From: Leptospira sp.
GTDB lineage: Bacteria > Spirochaetota > Leptospiria > Leptospirales > Leptospiraceae
Direction of reading: 5' to 3'
DNA length: 52,710 nt
Assembly (NCBI GenBank): GCA_002786225.1
Contig: PEQN01000021.1
Location: forward strand, 1 to 52,710
The position numbers and the translations under genes were made by a program. The notes under the pieces were generated by a model. That model did no database searches, was not told where the DNA came from, and saw only the letters and a list, made by a program, of their open reading frames with translations. This document shows, piece after piece, positions 1 to 9,280 of the stretch. The stretch's first letter is position 1; every line of letters starts with the position of its first letter.

Positions 1-224
1 AAATTTCTGTGAATTTGAAAAAATCCAGATCACCAATTCCGCCTTTTTTAGAAAAACAAAACAGATAAAATTTCTCCCCAATCTTTTTTCAGATCTTTCT
101 TTGTACGTGATCCAAGATTAGGAAAAAGTAATTCTATAAAAATTTCCATATTTAGAAAGAAGTTAAATTTCTACTAAATTTGATCTAATTTCAAACTATA
201 ATTCTTTTTAATGAGTGATGTTAA

Positions 225-1070
225 TTGAATTTACAAAAGGAAATTCAATTAACTATATGGATATTCATGAATCTTAAATATCCAAGTGTCTTAATTTTTA
301 TTAAAAAGAAGAAATTGATTTTTGGAATCATAATAATACTTATTCTTTTGGGAATTGTAGTTCGGTATTTTCTAATTTCAAGAATGAACACAGTTTCCCC
401 AAAACTAGGTTCAATCGTAGAATCTGTTTATGGTTTAGGGACAATTCACTCTGAAAAAACTTATAGTTTAAAAATAGGTATAACTTCCTCTATTCGAAAT
501 ATTTTTGTTAAAGAAGGACAATTTGTAACAAAAGGGCAGAACTTACTTGAATTAGATTCTATCCCCATTTTCAAGGCACCTTTTTCTGGAACAATTATAT
601 CTATTCCTTTTGAACAAGGAGAAACTGTTTTTCCACAGGTACCACTCTTGAAAATGGAAGATTTATCTGAAATTTTTTTAAAAGTTTCTTTTGAACAACA
701 AGGAGCCCTGAGAGTAAGGAAGGGTCAATCTGCAAGAATTCTCTTTGAAGCTATACGTGGGTCTTCCTTTGAAGGTGTAGTTCGGACTATCTTTCCTGAT
801 GAAGGGCAATTTATGGTTTATATAGATGTTAGCAAACTGCCAGCTCAAATTCTTCCTGGAATGACTGCTGATGTTGCAATTGTAACGGGAGAAAAAGAGA
901 ACGTGCTACTAGTTCCGATCAATGCAATTCACATGGGACAATTGATCAGAATTCGAGATGGCAGGAAGTTGAAAGTTGCAGTTAAATTAGGTGCGATCAA
1001 TGGAGAATGGGCTGAAATAATTGAAGGAGATATCAATTTAAATGATCTTATTTTGATCGCAAATAAATAG
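225..1070 (+). CDS. Short periplasmic adaptor (HlyD/MacA-like) of an ABC exporter
   Basis: Membrane-fusion subunit that would link the inner-membrane ABC transporter encoded just downstream to the periplasm or an outer-membrane exit duct. A lysine-rich stretch precedes one hydrophobic segment (about residues 29-50), so the protein is probably anchored by its N-terminus. The two halves of a lipoyl-like domain follow (about 78-110 and 112-142), then a beta-barrel region and a C-terminal membrane-proximal domain. The helical hairpin that usually separates the lipoyl halves is missing: the chain runs straight from GQNLLELDSI into PIFKAPFSGTI. At 281 residues it is shorter than typical MacA (about 370). 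The start may be TTG at 225 or ATG at 267; neither has a convincing ribosome site. Its TAG stop touches the ATG of the permease gene, so the two are surely co-transcribed. Confidence 0.8.
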   Translation: MNLQKEIQLTIWIFMNLKYPSVLIFIKKKKLIFGIIIILILLGIVVRYFLISRMNTVSPKLGSIVESVYGLGTIHSEKTYSLKIGITSSIRNIFVKEGQFVTKGQNLLELDSIPIFKAPFSGTIISIPFEQGETVFPQVPLLKMEDLSEIFLKVSFEQQGALRVRKGQSARILFEAIRGSSFEGVVRTIFPDEGQFMVYIDVSKLPAQILPGMTADVAIVTGEKENVLLVPINAIHMGQLIRIRDGRKLKVAVKLGAINGEWAEIIEGDINLNDLILIANK

Positions 1071-2321
1071 ATGCTTTTTCTTGCTTTACGTCAACTTTTT
1101 AATCGAAAGAAACAATCTGTTTTAACCTTACTTGGGATAGTATTAGGAACTTCGGCATATATTGTAATCTCAGGAATAATGTTGGGATTTCAAACCTATA
1201 TTATTGATCAGCTTATCAATAATGATGCTCAAATAAAAATCTCGGCTAAAGAAGATTATATTACAGCTAAAGAACTAGAAGAAAGTATTTTTCCAAAATA
1301 TGATATTGTATCCTGGAGTGTAATCCCTTCCGGTAGAAGAGACAATGCAAATATCTATCATCCACAAGGATGGTTTGATAAATTAGATTCTCATTCACTT
1401 GTCAAAAGCTATTCTCCGCAATATAGCACTCAGGCAATTGCAAAAAGAGGAAAATCAACAGTCGGTGTTAGGTTACTAGGTATAAATCCAGAGCGACAAC
1501 TTAGCGTTACAAATATTCAAAATTATATGGTTCAAGGCAATTTTAAAGATATTGGGCATACAGGTAATAAGATTGTTGTAGGTGATGAACTTCTCAAGAA
1601 ACTAGGAGCCAATATTGGAGAAACAGTATTATTAACTGTCGGAAGATTAGATAGCATAGCCTTCCATATTATAGGAACCTTTCATTTGGGGATCAGAGGT
1701 ATAGATGATACATTAATTTATGGATCTATTCTTGATATACAACAACTCAATCATGCTCCTAGTCAGGTTAATACGATTGCGGTTAAATTATTTGATGTTG
1801 AAATGGCACATGAAATAGCTAATGATTGGGCATTCACAAGTGTAGATAAGGTTGAAAGTTGGGATCAAGCGAATGCGAATTTTCTCTCTGTCTTTAAAAT
1901 GCAAGATATTGTTAGAAATTCAATGACTATTTCTATTACAATAGTAGCGTGTTTTGGAATATATAATATATTGAATATGTTAGTGAACCAGAAGAAAAGA
2001 GAAATTGCCATTTTAAGGTCATTGGGATTTACTTCTATAGATATTAGAAACTTGTTTGTGATTCAGGGAATTATATTAGGTACTATAGGTGGAATAATTG
2101 GAATTATTTTTGGATTTTTTCTCTGTCTATATCTTTCCACCATACAAACTGGTACAGGTTTAACAGCTAAAGGTGGAACTATGCTAGTTTCCTTTGATAT
2201 ACTAATTTACCTAAGAGCCTTCTTTTTAGCATTTTTGTCTAGCTTAATTGCAAGCTACCTACCTGCAAGAGCAGCTTCTAGAATGACTCCAATTGAAATT
2301 ATTCGAAATGAGGATGAATAA
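1071..2321 (+). CDS. ABC transporter permease, MacB/LolC (FtsX) family
   Basis: Membrane subunit of the exporter. The pattern is that of MacB/LolC permeases: an N-terminal helix (about 16-40), a long periplasmic domain (about 45-270), then three helices near 283-303, 328-358 and 376-396. The C-terminus LPARAASRMTPIEIIRNE is the classic end of this family, in which P-A-x-x-A-x-x-x-P-I/V-E-A/I-L/I-R is conserved. The ATPase is a separate gene, as in LolCDE, rather than fused as in E. coli MacB. The gene starts directly at the previous stop codon and its own TAA abuts the GTG of the ATPase gene. Substrate cannot be told from sequence; a lipoprotein, peptide or drug is possible. The fold and family are secure. 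Confidence 0.9.
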   Translation: MLFLALRQLFNRKKQSVLTLLGIVLGTSAYIVISGIMLGFQTYIIDQLINNDAQIKISAKEDYITAKELEESIFPKYDIVSWSVIPSGRRDNANIYHPQGWFDKLDSHSLVKSYSPQYSTQAIAKRGKSTVGVRLLGINPERQLSVTNIQNYMVQGNFKDIGHTGNKIVVGDELLKKLGANIGETVLLTVGRLDSIAFHIIGTFHLGIRGIDDTLIYGSILDIQQLNHAPSQVNTIAVKLFDVEMAHEIANDWAFTSVDKVESWDQANANFLSVFKMQDIVRNSMTISITIVACFGIYNILNMLVNQKKREIAILRSLGFTSIDIRNLFVIQGIILGTIGGIIGIIFGFFLCLYLSTIQTGTGLTAKGGTMLVSFDILIYLRAFFLAFLSSLIASYLPARAASRMTPIEIIRNEDE

Positions 2322-2978
2322 GTGTCCTTATTAGTAAAAAATGTTTATAAGTCCTTCGGAGATCCTCCCAATCAAATCTTAAAGAAGATAAATCTTGAGA
2401 TAAAAAAAGGAGATCTTGTTTCATTAACTGGGAAATCTGGTTCAGGAAAAAGCACCCTACTCTATATAATAAGTAGCTTAGATAAACCAACATCAGGAAA
2501 TGTTTTGGTAGAAGGAAAAGATCTGCATGAATTGAATGAAAAAGATATTCATGAATTTAGAAATTTACATATGGGTTTTGTATTTCAATTTCATTATTTA
2601 TTACCAGAATTAAATACCCTTGAAAATGTATTAATGCCTGCGAGAAAGACCCTACAAGAAAAACATTTAGAACGAAGAGCTTTATCATTATTAAAAGAAT
2701 TTGGACTTTCAAGTAAAGAAAACAAAAAACCCTCCCAATTATCTGGTGGTGAACAACAAAGAGTTTCAATAGCTAGAGCTTTAATAATGAATCCTAGTTA
2801 TTTATTTGCAGATGAACCCACTGGTAATTTAGATTCGATGAATGCTAGAATAATAATGGATTTATTTGTGAAAATAAATAAGGAATATAATACTACAATA
2901 ATATATGTAACTCATGATGAAGATTTTTCAAAAATCGCAGAAAGAAAAATAGTGTTAGTTGATGGAGAAATTCAATAA
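2322..2978 (+). CDS. ABC transporter ATP-binding protein, LolD/MacB type
   Basis: Nucleotide-binding subunit that powers the exporter. All catalytic motifs are intact: Walker A GKSGSGKST (residues 37-45), Q-loop Gln89, signature LSGGEQQR (140-147), Walker B LFADEP with catalytic Glu165, D-loop at 168-171 and switch His198. Length (218) matches the LolD/MacB subfamily, as does the PTSGNVLVEGKDL segment. It begins with GTG immediately after the permease stop codon and closes the three-gene operon. Only 53 bases lie between its stop and the stop of the convergent flaB gene. The hairpin there is oriented mainly for flaB but may also stop this transcript. Confidence 0.93.
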   Translation: MSLLVKNVYKSFGDPPNQILKKINLEIKKGDLVSLTGKSGSGKSTLLYIISSLDKPTSGNVLVEGKDLHELNEKDIHEFRNLHMGFVFQFHYLLPELNTLENVLMPARKTLQEKHLERRALSLLKEFGLSSKENKKPSQLSGGEQQRVSIARALIMNPSYLFADEPTGNLDSMNARIIMDLFVKINKEYNTTIIYVTHDEDFSKIAERKIVLVDGEIQ

Positions 2979-3011
2979 AAAAAAACCCGAAGATCTTTCG
3001 AGCTTCGGGTT
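2977..3011 (-). terminator. Intrinsic terminator of flaB
   Basis: Read on the minus strand, AACCCGAAG and CTTCGGGTT form a perfect 9-bp stem (3003-3011 with 2984-2992) around a 10-base loop, followed by a run of nine T (the A-run at 2977-2985, partly overlapping the stem). This is a textbook rho-independent terminator 20 bases past the flaB stop. On the plus strand the stem lacks a T-run, so it would act weakly for the ABC operon. Confidence 0.93.
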
Positions 3012-3031
3012 CAGAGTTGTACGGCGATAGC

Positions 3032-3943
<912 letters not shown>

Positions 3944-4055
3944 TCAATAAAGGGATCGACCTATATTCTAGATTCAATAATGAACTTTTTTCACTACAAA
4001 AAGAATAAAAACATAGTTCCATTTTAGATTCTATGTCTCTTACTTAAAATTGCAG

Positions 4056-4083
4056 TTGACTCTGCTTAAATTCTTTTAATAAT
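4056..4083 (+). promoter_or_regulatory. Probable promoter of the ispH-che operon
   Basis: TTGACT (4056-4061) and AATAAT (4078-4083) are separated by 16 bases and resemble sigma-70 -35 and -10 boxes. Transcription would begin near 4090. That lies past the TTG at 4088 and only about 10 bases before the TTG at 4100, so the mRNA would have a very short leader that still contains GAGG. The promoter is inferred from sequence alone. Confidence 0.45.
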
Positions 4084-4099
4084 TAACTTGAGGTTTCCA

Positions 4100-5047
4100 T
4101 TGCTTAAACAAATTTATTTAGCTAACCCTAGGGGATTTTGCGCAGGTGTAAAATACGCAATTTCCTATGTTGACAAAGTCCAAGAAACAACTAATGAAAG
4201 CGTTTATGTTCGTAAAGAGATAGTACACAATAGAAGAGTTGTGGAAGACATGCAGAAACGTGGAATTATTTTTATAGAAGAATTATCCGAAGCACCAGAA
4301 GGAGCAACAGTAGTATTCAGTGCCCATGGTGTCTCACCAGCAGTTGTACAAGAAGCACAAAATCGGAAACTTAAAATTGGGGATGCAACCTGTCCGCTTG
4401 TCACAAGAGTTCATAAAAAAGCACGCAATATGAAAGATACACACCAATTTATCTATATTGGTCATGAAGGTCATGATGAGGCTATAGGTACAATGGGCGA
4501 GGCTCCCATGTTTCTTGTTGAATCTGAAGAAGATGTGGAAGCTCTGAAAGATAAGATAGATTCAGATAAACCTCTTACATACTTAATGCAAACTACTTTA
4601 TCCGTATCTGATACCAAAAAGATTGTCGAAAAGATTGGCGAAGTCTTTCCTTTTGTGGAACATCCTGCTAAAGATGATATTTGCTATGCTACAACAGAAA
4701 GACAAGAAGCAGTCGCTCAAATGATTCAGGATGTAGATGCCATGCTTGTTATAGGTGCAAATAATAGTTCTAATTCTTTGCGCTTGTTACAATTAGCACA
4801 AAAAACTAAACCACATTCATTTAGAATAAGCTCAGCTGATGAATTGAATATTCCTGAGATGATAGAGCAATTTGGAATAGAAATACTGGGTATAACTGCT
4901 GGAGCTTCAAGTCCTCAAGTATTGGTTGATGAGATTTGTAATAAACTTAAAGACTACTATACAAATCTTAAAATTGAACTATATCCTGAATCTAGAGAGG
5001 ATTCTATGAATTTTAAATTACCCAAGAATTTAATTCAAATAAATTAA
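4100..5047 (+). CDS. ispH: 4-hydroxy-3-methylbut-2-enyl diphosphate reductase IspH
   Basis: Last enzyme of the MEP isoprenoid pathway: it reduces HMBPP to IPP and DMAPP with an iron-sulfur cluster. The three cluster cysteines lie in NPRGFCAGV, DATCPLVT and DICYATTERQ (Cys14, Cys98 and Cys195 from the start used here). The substrate-binding pattern GHDEAIGTMGE keeps the His and Glu corresponding to E. coli His124 and Glu126, and NNSSNSLRL and TAGASSPQ are present. The reading frame extends four codons upstream to a TTG at 4088. I prefer TTG 4100 because GAGG at 4090-4093 sits six bases before it and the likely promoter would start transcription at about 4090. The stop codon touches the next gene's ATG, placing this housekeeping enzyme at the head of the signalling operon. 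Confidence 0.94.
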   Translation: MLKQIYLANPRGFCAGVKYAISYVDKVQETTNESVYVRKEIVHNRRVVEDMQKRGIIFIEELSEAPEGATVVFSAHGVSPAVVQEAQNRKLKIGDATCPLVTRVHKKARNMKDTHQFIYIGHEGHDEAIGTMGEAPMFLVESEEDVEALKDKIDSDKPLTYLMQTTLSVSDTKKIVEKIGEVFPFVEHPAKDDICYATTERQEAVAQMIQDVDAMLVIGANNSSNSLRLLQLAQKTKPHSFRISSADELNIPEMIEQFGIEILGITAGASSPQVLVDEICNKLKDYYTNLKIELYPESREDSMNFKLPKNLIQIN

Positions 5048-7654
5048 ATGAGCATCGAACATTCCGATGGAGAAGAAATACATTCAACTATTACGTCGAA
5101 TATCCTTTTTAATAGAATTTTTCAAGAATCACCCAGACCTATATTGTTATTAAATAATATTAAGAATGAAGAATTTAGAATATTATCATTTAATAAACAA
5201 TTTAAAGATTTCTTTAAATTAAATGATAGCATCATTAATAAAAAAATAGATGATATTTTGAACTTATATGTTTTTAATAAAATTCTAATTAATAAGTTTA
5301 TCACAAAATTAAAAAATAAAGAATTAAGTTTCTATACTTGGATAGAAGATAAAAATGGAGAACTGTTTTATTTTCAACTTATATTAAATTACTTCAATAT
5401 TTCAGATGACTTAGCTAATATAATCAATATTTCCTTTATTGATTCAACGAAAGAATACGCTAAGAAGAATAGAATTAAGATCAATGCAATCATCGAAAAA
5501 ACATTAAATAGGGTTTTCTCTATTACTTCAAATCCTATTACAGATCCTAAAAATGATATCCCTCTTTTGATAGATTCTTTTAAGAAGGGATTTAAAGCTG
5601 ATGCTATTCTATTATACGAATTTCGACAGCTATTTATTGATAGCGAAGGCGTAAGCCCAGAATTTATCATTCCAAAATACTATTCGGATCTAAGTAAAAT
5701 AAATGTAGAATTCACCGATGCTATTATTTTTACCGATTCTAATGAGTTCAAAGAATTTGATAATGTTCATAATTCTCATAATTTTTTAAAACAAAACATC
5801 ATTTTCAACAAAGGTACACAGTATTTAATTCCTATCTTAGTTAAGGATAGTATCATTGGAATAATTTTGATTCATTATGAAAATAAAGCCTTTGATAGCT
5901 TTCTTCAATCAAAATATATTTTCAGAATCTCAAGATTAATTTCAAATTACTTTGAAAGAGTTAAGTATAGAGAAGAAATTGCAATGTTCGAACAAGCTTT
6001 TCAACAAAGCCAAGAGAGCATAGTTATAACCGACGGGAATTTAACACTGCCAGGTCCTCAAATAACCTATGTTAATGGTGCATTTGAAAAAATGACTGGC
6101 TATCGAAAAGATGAATTAATTGGTAAAACCCCAAGAATCTTGCAAGGACCAAAAACTGATCGATCCTTTCTAGAAAAATTGAAAAAAACTATAGGTGAAG
6201 GAAAATCCTTTCAAGGTGAGACTTTTAATTATAAAAAAGATAGAACTGAATACAATATAGAATGGGCTATCTCTCCGATTAAAGATATTAATAACAAAAT
6301 AACCCACTATGTATCAACACAAAGAGATATAACAGAAAAAGTAAACAGAGAAAGAGAAATTAACAAAAGGCTCAAATATGAAATTGGGCTTGCGGCTATT
6401 TCGCAAATATTACTTTATCCAAATCCTAGTGATGATGTATTAAATTTAGCAATTGAACAGCTTATGATATTCTCTGAGGTTACAACTATTTTTATAGCCT
6501 CGAAACAATTCAATTCTAATCAATTTAGCATTAATAAAATTGAATCTAGACGTGAAGATCATAGATCCTTATCTGAAATTATTATACCCGAATCCTGGTT
6601 AAATAATTTATCCAATGATATTTCTGTTATTTCTGATTTAAAAATTGCTCATGACGTCGAAAAATTATTTTTAATAGAAAATAATTACTATTCCATTATA
6701 TTCTTTAATTTAAAGAACAATTCTCAATCAAAGGATTTTAAAATAATTGGTATAGCAGTAGCTGAAAACGATAGATTCCTCTCAGATGATGATATTCTTT
6801 TATTAAGAACTGCATCTAATTTAATAGCTGTATTTTTAGAGCGCTTAGATAATTTACAAGAAATCCAAAATCATAGAGACAGACTGCAACTATTAGTAGA
6901 TGAGCGAACCGCTGATTTAATGGAAGCTAAGCTTAAGGCAGAAGCTGCAAATAAGGCAAAGACAGATTTTCTTGCTAATATGACACATGAACTCAGAACT
7001 CCATTAAATTCTATCTTAGGATTTTCAAGATTACTAAAACCCAATGAAAATTTTCCAGATCAACAAAAATACCTTGACTATATTCATAACTCAGGAATAC
7101 ATCTTCTGAAACTCATCAATGAACTACTTGATTTATCAAAAATTGAATCTGGAAAGTCTGAATTAGTATTATCAAAATTAGAAATAGTCTCAACTACAAA
7201 ACTTAGTATAGAAAGCATGGAACCGCAAGCGAACAAAAAGAATATTAAATTAATTCTAAACAATACCCAAAAGCACCTATATATAATAGGCGATGAGAAA
7301 AGAACTCGCCAAGTTATTTTAAATATTCTTTCAAATGCTATAAAATTTTCTTACCCAGACAAAGAAATTACTATAAACCTTGATCCTATTTCAATTAATA
7401 ATTCAAATTTCATCGTCATAAAGGTTATAGATCAAGGGATAGGAATGGAAGAAAATGAAATTCCAACTATCTTTGAGAAATTCACTCAATTGGAAAATGG
7501 AAAGGAAATGGAATCTAACGGAACAGGTCTTGGACTCTCCATCTGCCATAAACTAGTAGAATCAATGAATGGGTATATTGAAGTAGAATCAAAATTAAAA
7601 CAAGGTACGACTATGTCGATTTACCTACCTCAATACAAGGATGTATTAAATTAG
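5048..7654 (+). CDS. PAS/GAF sensor histidine kinase
   Basis: Soluble sensor kinase of 868 residues with no transmembrane segment. Seen in order: an N-terminal PAS-like region (about 22-130), a GAF-like region (about 135-310), a clear PAS/PAC domain (about 317-440, with ITYVNGAFEKMTGYRKDELI and STQRDITE), a second GAF-like region (about 445-600) and a coiled linker (DERTADLMEAKLKAEAANKA). The HisKA domain follows, with phospho-acceptor His647 in MTHELRTPLNSILGFS. The ATPase domain has an N box (NILSNAIKFS), a G1 box (DQGIGM), an F box and a G2 box (GTGLGLSICHKL). All catalytic boxes are intact. There is no receiver domain of its own; the next gene, one base away, supplies one and is the likely partner. 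The ligand sensed by the PAS and GAF regions is unknown. It is the first signalling gene after ispH. Confidence 0.9.
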   Translation: MSIEHSDGEEIHSTITSNILFNRIFQESPRPILLLNNIKNEEFRILSFNKQFKDFFKLNDSIINKKIDDILNLYVFNKILINKFITKLKNKELSFYTWIEDKNGELFYFQLILNYFNISDDLANIINISFIDSTKEYAKKNRIKINAIIEKTLNRVFSITSNPITDPKNDIPLLIDSFKKGFKADAILLYEFRQLFIDSEGVSPEFIIPKYYSDLSKINVEFTDAIIFTDSNEFKEFDNVHNSHNFLKQNIIFNKGTQYLIPILVKDSIIGIILIHYENKAFDSFLQSKYIFRISRLISNYFERVKYREEIAMFEQAFQQSQESIVITDGNLTLPGPQITYVNGAFEKMTGYRKDELIGKTPRILQGPKTDRSFLEKLKKTIGEGKSFQGETFNYKKDRTEYNIEWAISPIKDINNKITHYVSTQRDITEKVNREREINKRLKYEIGLAAISQILLYPNPSDDVLNLAIEQLMIFSEVTTIFIASKQFNSNQFSINKIESRREDHRSLSEIIIPESWLNNLSNDISVISDLKIAHDVEKLFLIENNYYSIIFFNLKNNSQSKDFKIIGIAVAENDRFLSDDDILLLRTASNLIAVFLERLDNLQEIQNHRDRLQLLVDERTADLMEAKLKAEAANKAKTDFLANMTHELRTPLNSILGFSRLLKPNENFPDQQKYLDYIHNSGIHLLKLINELLDLSKIESGKSELVLSKLEIVSTTKLSIESMEPQANKKNIKLILNNTQKHLYIIGDEKRTRQVILNILSNAIKFSYPDKEITINLDPISINNSNFIVIKVIDQGIGMEENEIPTIFEKFTQLENGKEMESNGTGLGLSICHKLVESMNGYIEVESKLKQGTTMSIYLPQYKDVLN

Positions 7655-7655
7655 A

Positions 7656-8903
7656 ATGCAAGAACTTGATCGGAATAGAAGGCCCCAAGAGCCAGTATTA
7701 ATAGTAGAAGATAGAGAAGAGAATCGAGCCTTATTACAAGGCATCTTAAATCAACTCAAAATAGATTCTAAAGTTGCCGAAAATGGTCAAATTGGATTGG
7801 AGATGCTTGCCAAGGAAAATTTTTCTGTTTTTATCGTTGATTTAATGATGCCTGTAATGGATGGACATTCTTTCATTAAGGCATTGAAGGATAAGGATCC
7901 TGAGGCTATTGTTTTAGTACAAACTGCACTCGATAATACAGAAACAATCATTGAAATTATGAAGAAAGGGGTTTATGATTATATCATTAAACCAATTGAT
8001 CCTGATTTATTTGCTAGAGTTATCTCTAAGGCTTTAGAATACAAATATCTAAGAGATATCGAAAAACATATCCAGAAAATGGAGAGCAATAAACTTAGAT
8101 CTCAATTAGAATGGTTGAATTATAAAGAATCTATTCGAAAGAGTGGTAGCGATTCTCACGAAAAGAATTCTATTGAAAACCTAAAAACATCTCTTTCCCA
8201 AGGTTCTGGATTCGGAGCAATGACATCTATAGTCGATATGATTCAATCTACTGCGTCTAAGAATCCTGATGGAAGTTTGGTAATTGATGGCGAGATTATG
8301 GATCTTCTTTTCGAGAACAGTGAAATTACTAAAAATATGCTCAAAGGTCTTGGATATGTATCAGAACTGTTGGATTCCGATATTGTTACAAAAAGAACGG
8401 AAGGTTCAACTCTAGTTGAAAAAATTCCTGAGTTTTGTAAGGAAATAAATTCTTACTTAAAATTGAAAAATATAAAAATAAACTACCCTAAGCTATCAAC
8501 ATCTTGTATTATAAACGTCGATATTGAGAAAATAGGTATGGCTATAGAAGAATTAGTAATCAATGCATTTAAATATTGCAATGAAAACAGTAATATTGAT
8601 ATATTTGCTCATATCAACAATGGATATTTAATTGTTTCGGTAAAAAATGAAGTCAAGAATGATTCATATGGTGGAATTGATGAATCCAAAGAAAAATATG
8701 TTATTCAACCGTTCTATAGAATTCATCCACCTGTGGAATCTGTAAACAAAATCGAAAAGTTTGGATTGGGATTAGGATTAACAATGGTTGATCATATTTT
8801 AGGGAAGCATAGTGGATTGTTTTTTATTCACAATGCTAAGGATCATACAACAAAGACAATAACTCTTTGTGTATTATCAGAGATTTTTCTTCCATTACAA
8901 TGA
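7656..8903 (+). CDS. Receiver domain fused to a degenerate histidine-kinase-like module
   Basis: The N-terminal receiver domain (about 12-130) has its phospho-acceptor Asp62 in VDLMMPVMDG and a conserved Lys in YIIKPIDP. A helical region follows in which the usual H-E-L-R-T-P motif is replaced by SLSQGSGFGAMTSI (about 176-189), so no phospho-acceptor histidine is visible. The C-terminal ATPase-like domain (about 280-410) keeps the N box (EELVINAFKYC), an F-box-like FYRI and the G2 box (GLGLGLTMV), but the G1 Asp-x-Gly-x-Gly motif is missing. It is probably a response regulator whose output is a pseudokinase or an ATP-binding protein. It sits one base after the histidine kinase and just before a CheY, and probably receives phosphate from the former. 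Domain calls are firm; the output is unknown. Confidence 0.85.
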   Translation: MQELDRNRRPQEPVLIVEDREENRALLQGILNQLKIDSKVAENGQIGLEMLAKENFSVFIVDLMMPVMDGHSFIKALKDKDPEAIVLVQTALDNTETIIEIMKKGVYDYIIKPIDPDLFARVISKALEYKYLRDIEKHIQKMESNKLRSQLEWLNYKESIRKSGSDSHEKNSIENLKTSLSQGSGFGAMTSIVDMIQSTASKNPDGSLVIDGEIMDLLFENSEITKNMLKGLGYVSELLDSDIVTKRTEGSTLVEKIPEFCKEINSYLKLKNIKINYPKLSTSCIINVDIEKIGMAIEELVINAFKYCNENSNIDIFAHINNGYLIVSVKNEVKNDSYGGIDESKEKYVIQPFYRIHPPVESVNKIEKFGLGLGLTMVDHILGKHSGLFFIHNAKDHTTKTITLCVLSEIFLPLQ

Positions 8904-8911
8904 GGTAACAA

Positions 8912-9277
8912 ATGGCTAAAAAGATATTAATCATAGATGATTCAGCAGTTTTTCGAAAAATAGTTTCTGTCCATTTAAAAAATGCTGAATTCGAATTAAT
9001 CGAAGCAGTAGATGGGAAAGATGCTATTGAAAAATTGAAAGATATAAAAGTAGATTTAATCGTTTCTGATATGAATATGCCGAATATGGACGGTCTTACT
9101 TTCATTAAAACTGTTAAAGCCGATCCAGCTATTAAGTTTACTCCTATTGTTATGCTAACTACTGAATCACAAGAAGAAAAGAAAAAGCAAGGCTTAGAGG
9201 CCGGTGCTCGTGCTTGGTTGACAAAGCCATTTTCTCCTGAAGAACTTTTACAAACTATTCAAAAGTTATTAGGATAA
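8912..9277 (+). CDS. cheY: CheY-like single-domain response regulator
   Basis: Stand-alone receiver domain of 121 residues. The acid pocket is Asp9/Asp10, the phospho-acceptor is Asp53 (SDMNMPNMDG), the switch threonine is Thr83 and the conserved lysine is Lys105 (LTKPF). The aromatic switch position corresponding to E. coli CheY Tyr106 is Trp102. GAGG lies shortly before the ATG. Its place between the two-component pair and STAS-cheA suggests it is phosphorylated by CheA, by the upstream kinase, or by both. Family knowledge says CheY carries the signal to the flagellar switch; whether this copy does, or acts as a phosphate sink, cannot be told. Confidence 0.9.
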   Translation: MAKKILIIDDSAVFRKIVSVHLKNAEFELIEAVDGKDAIEKLKDIKVDLIVSDMNMPNMDGLTFIKTVKADPAIKFTPIVMLTTESQEEKKKQGLEAGARAWLTKPFSPEELLQTIQKLLG

Positions 9278-9280
9278 AAA

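Noticed and set aside
1..224. Possible gene start on the minus strand at the left edge (open frame containing SKKGGIGDLDFF).
   Set aside because: The frame is limited upstream by TGA, has no ATG, GTG or TTG start inside the visible part, and is only about 27 codons long. Nothing else supported is seen in this stretch.
2984..3011. A mobile-element end or attachment site from the perfect inverted repeat.
   Set aside because: Stem, loop and following T-run on the minus strand are exactly those of an intrinsic terminator after flaB.
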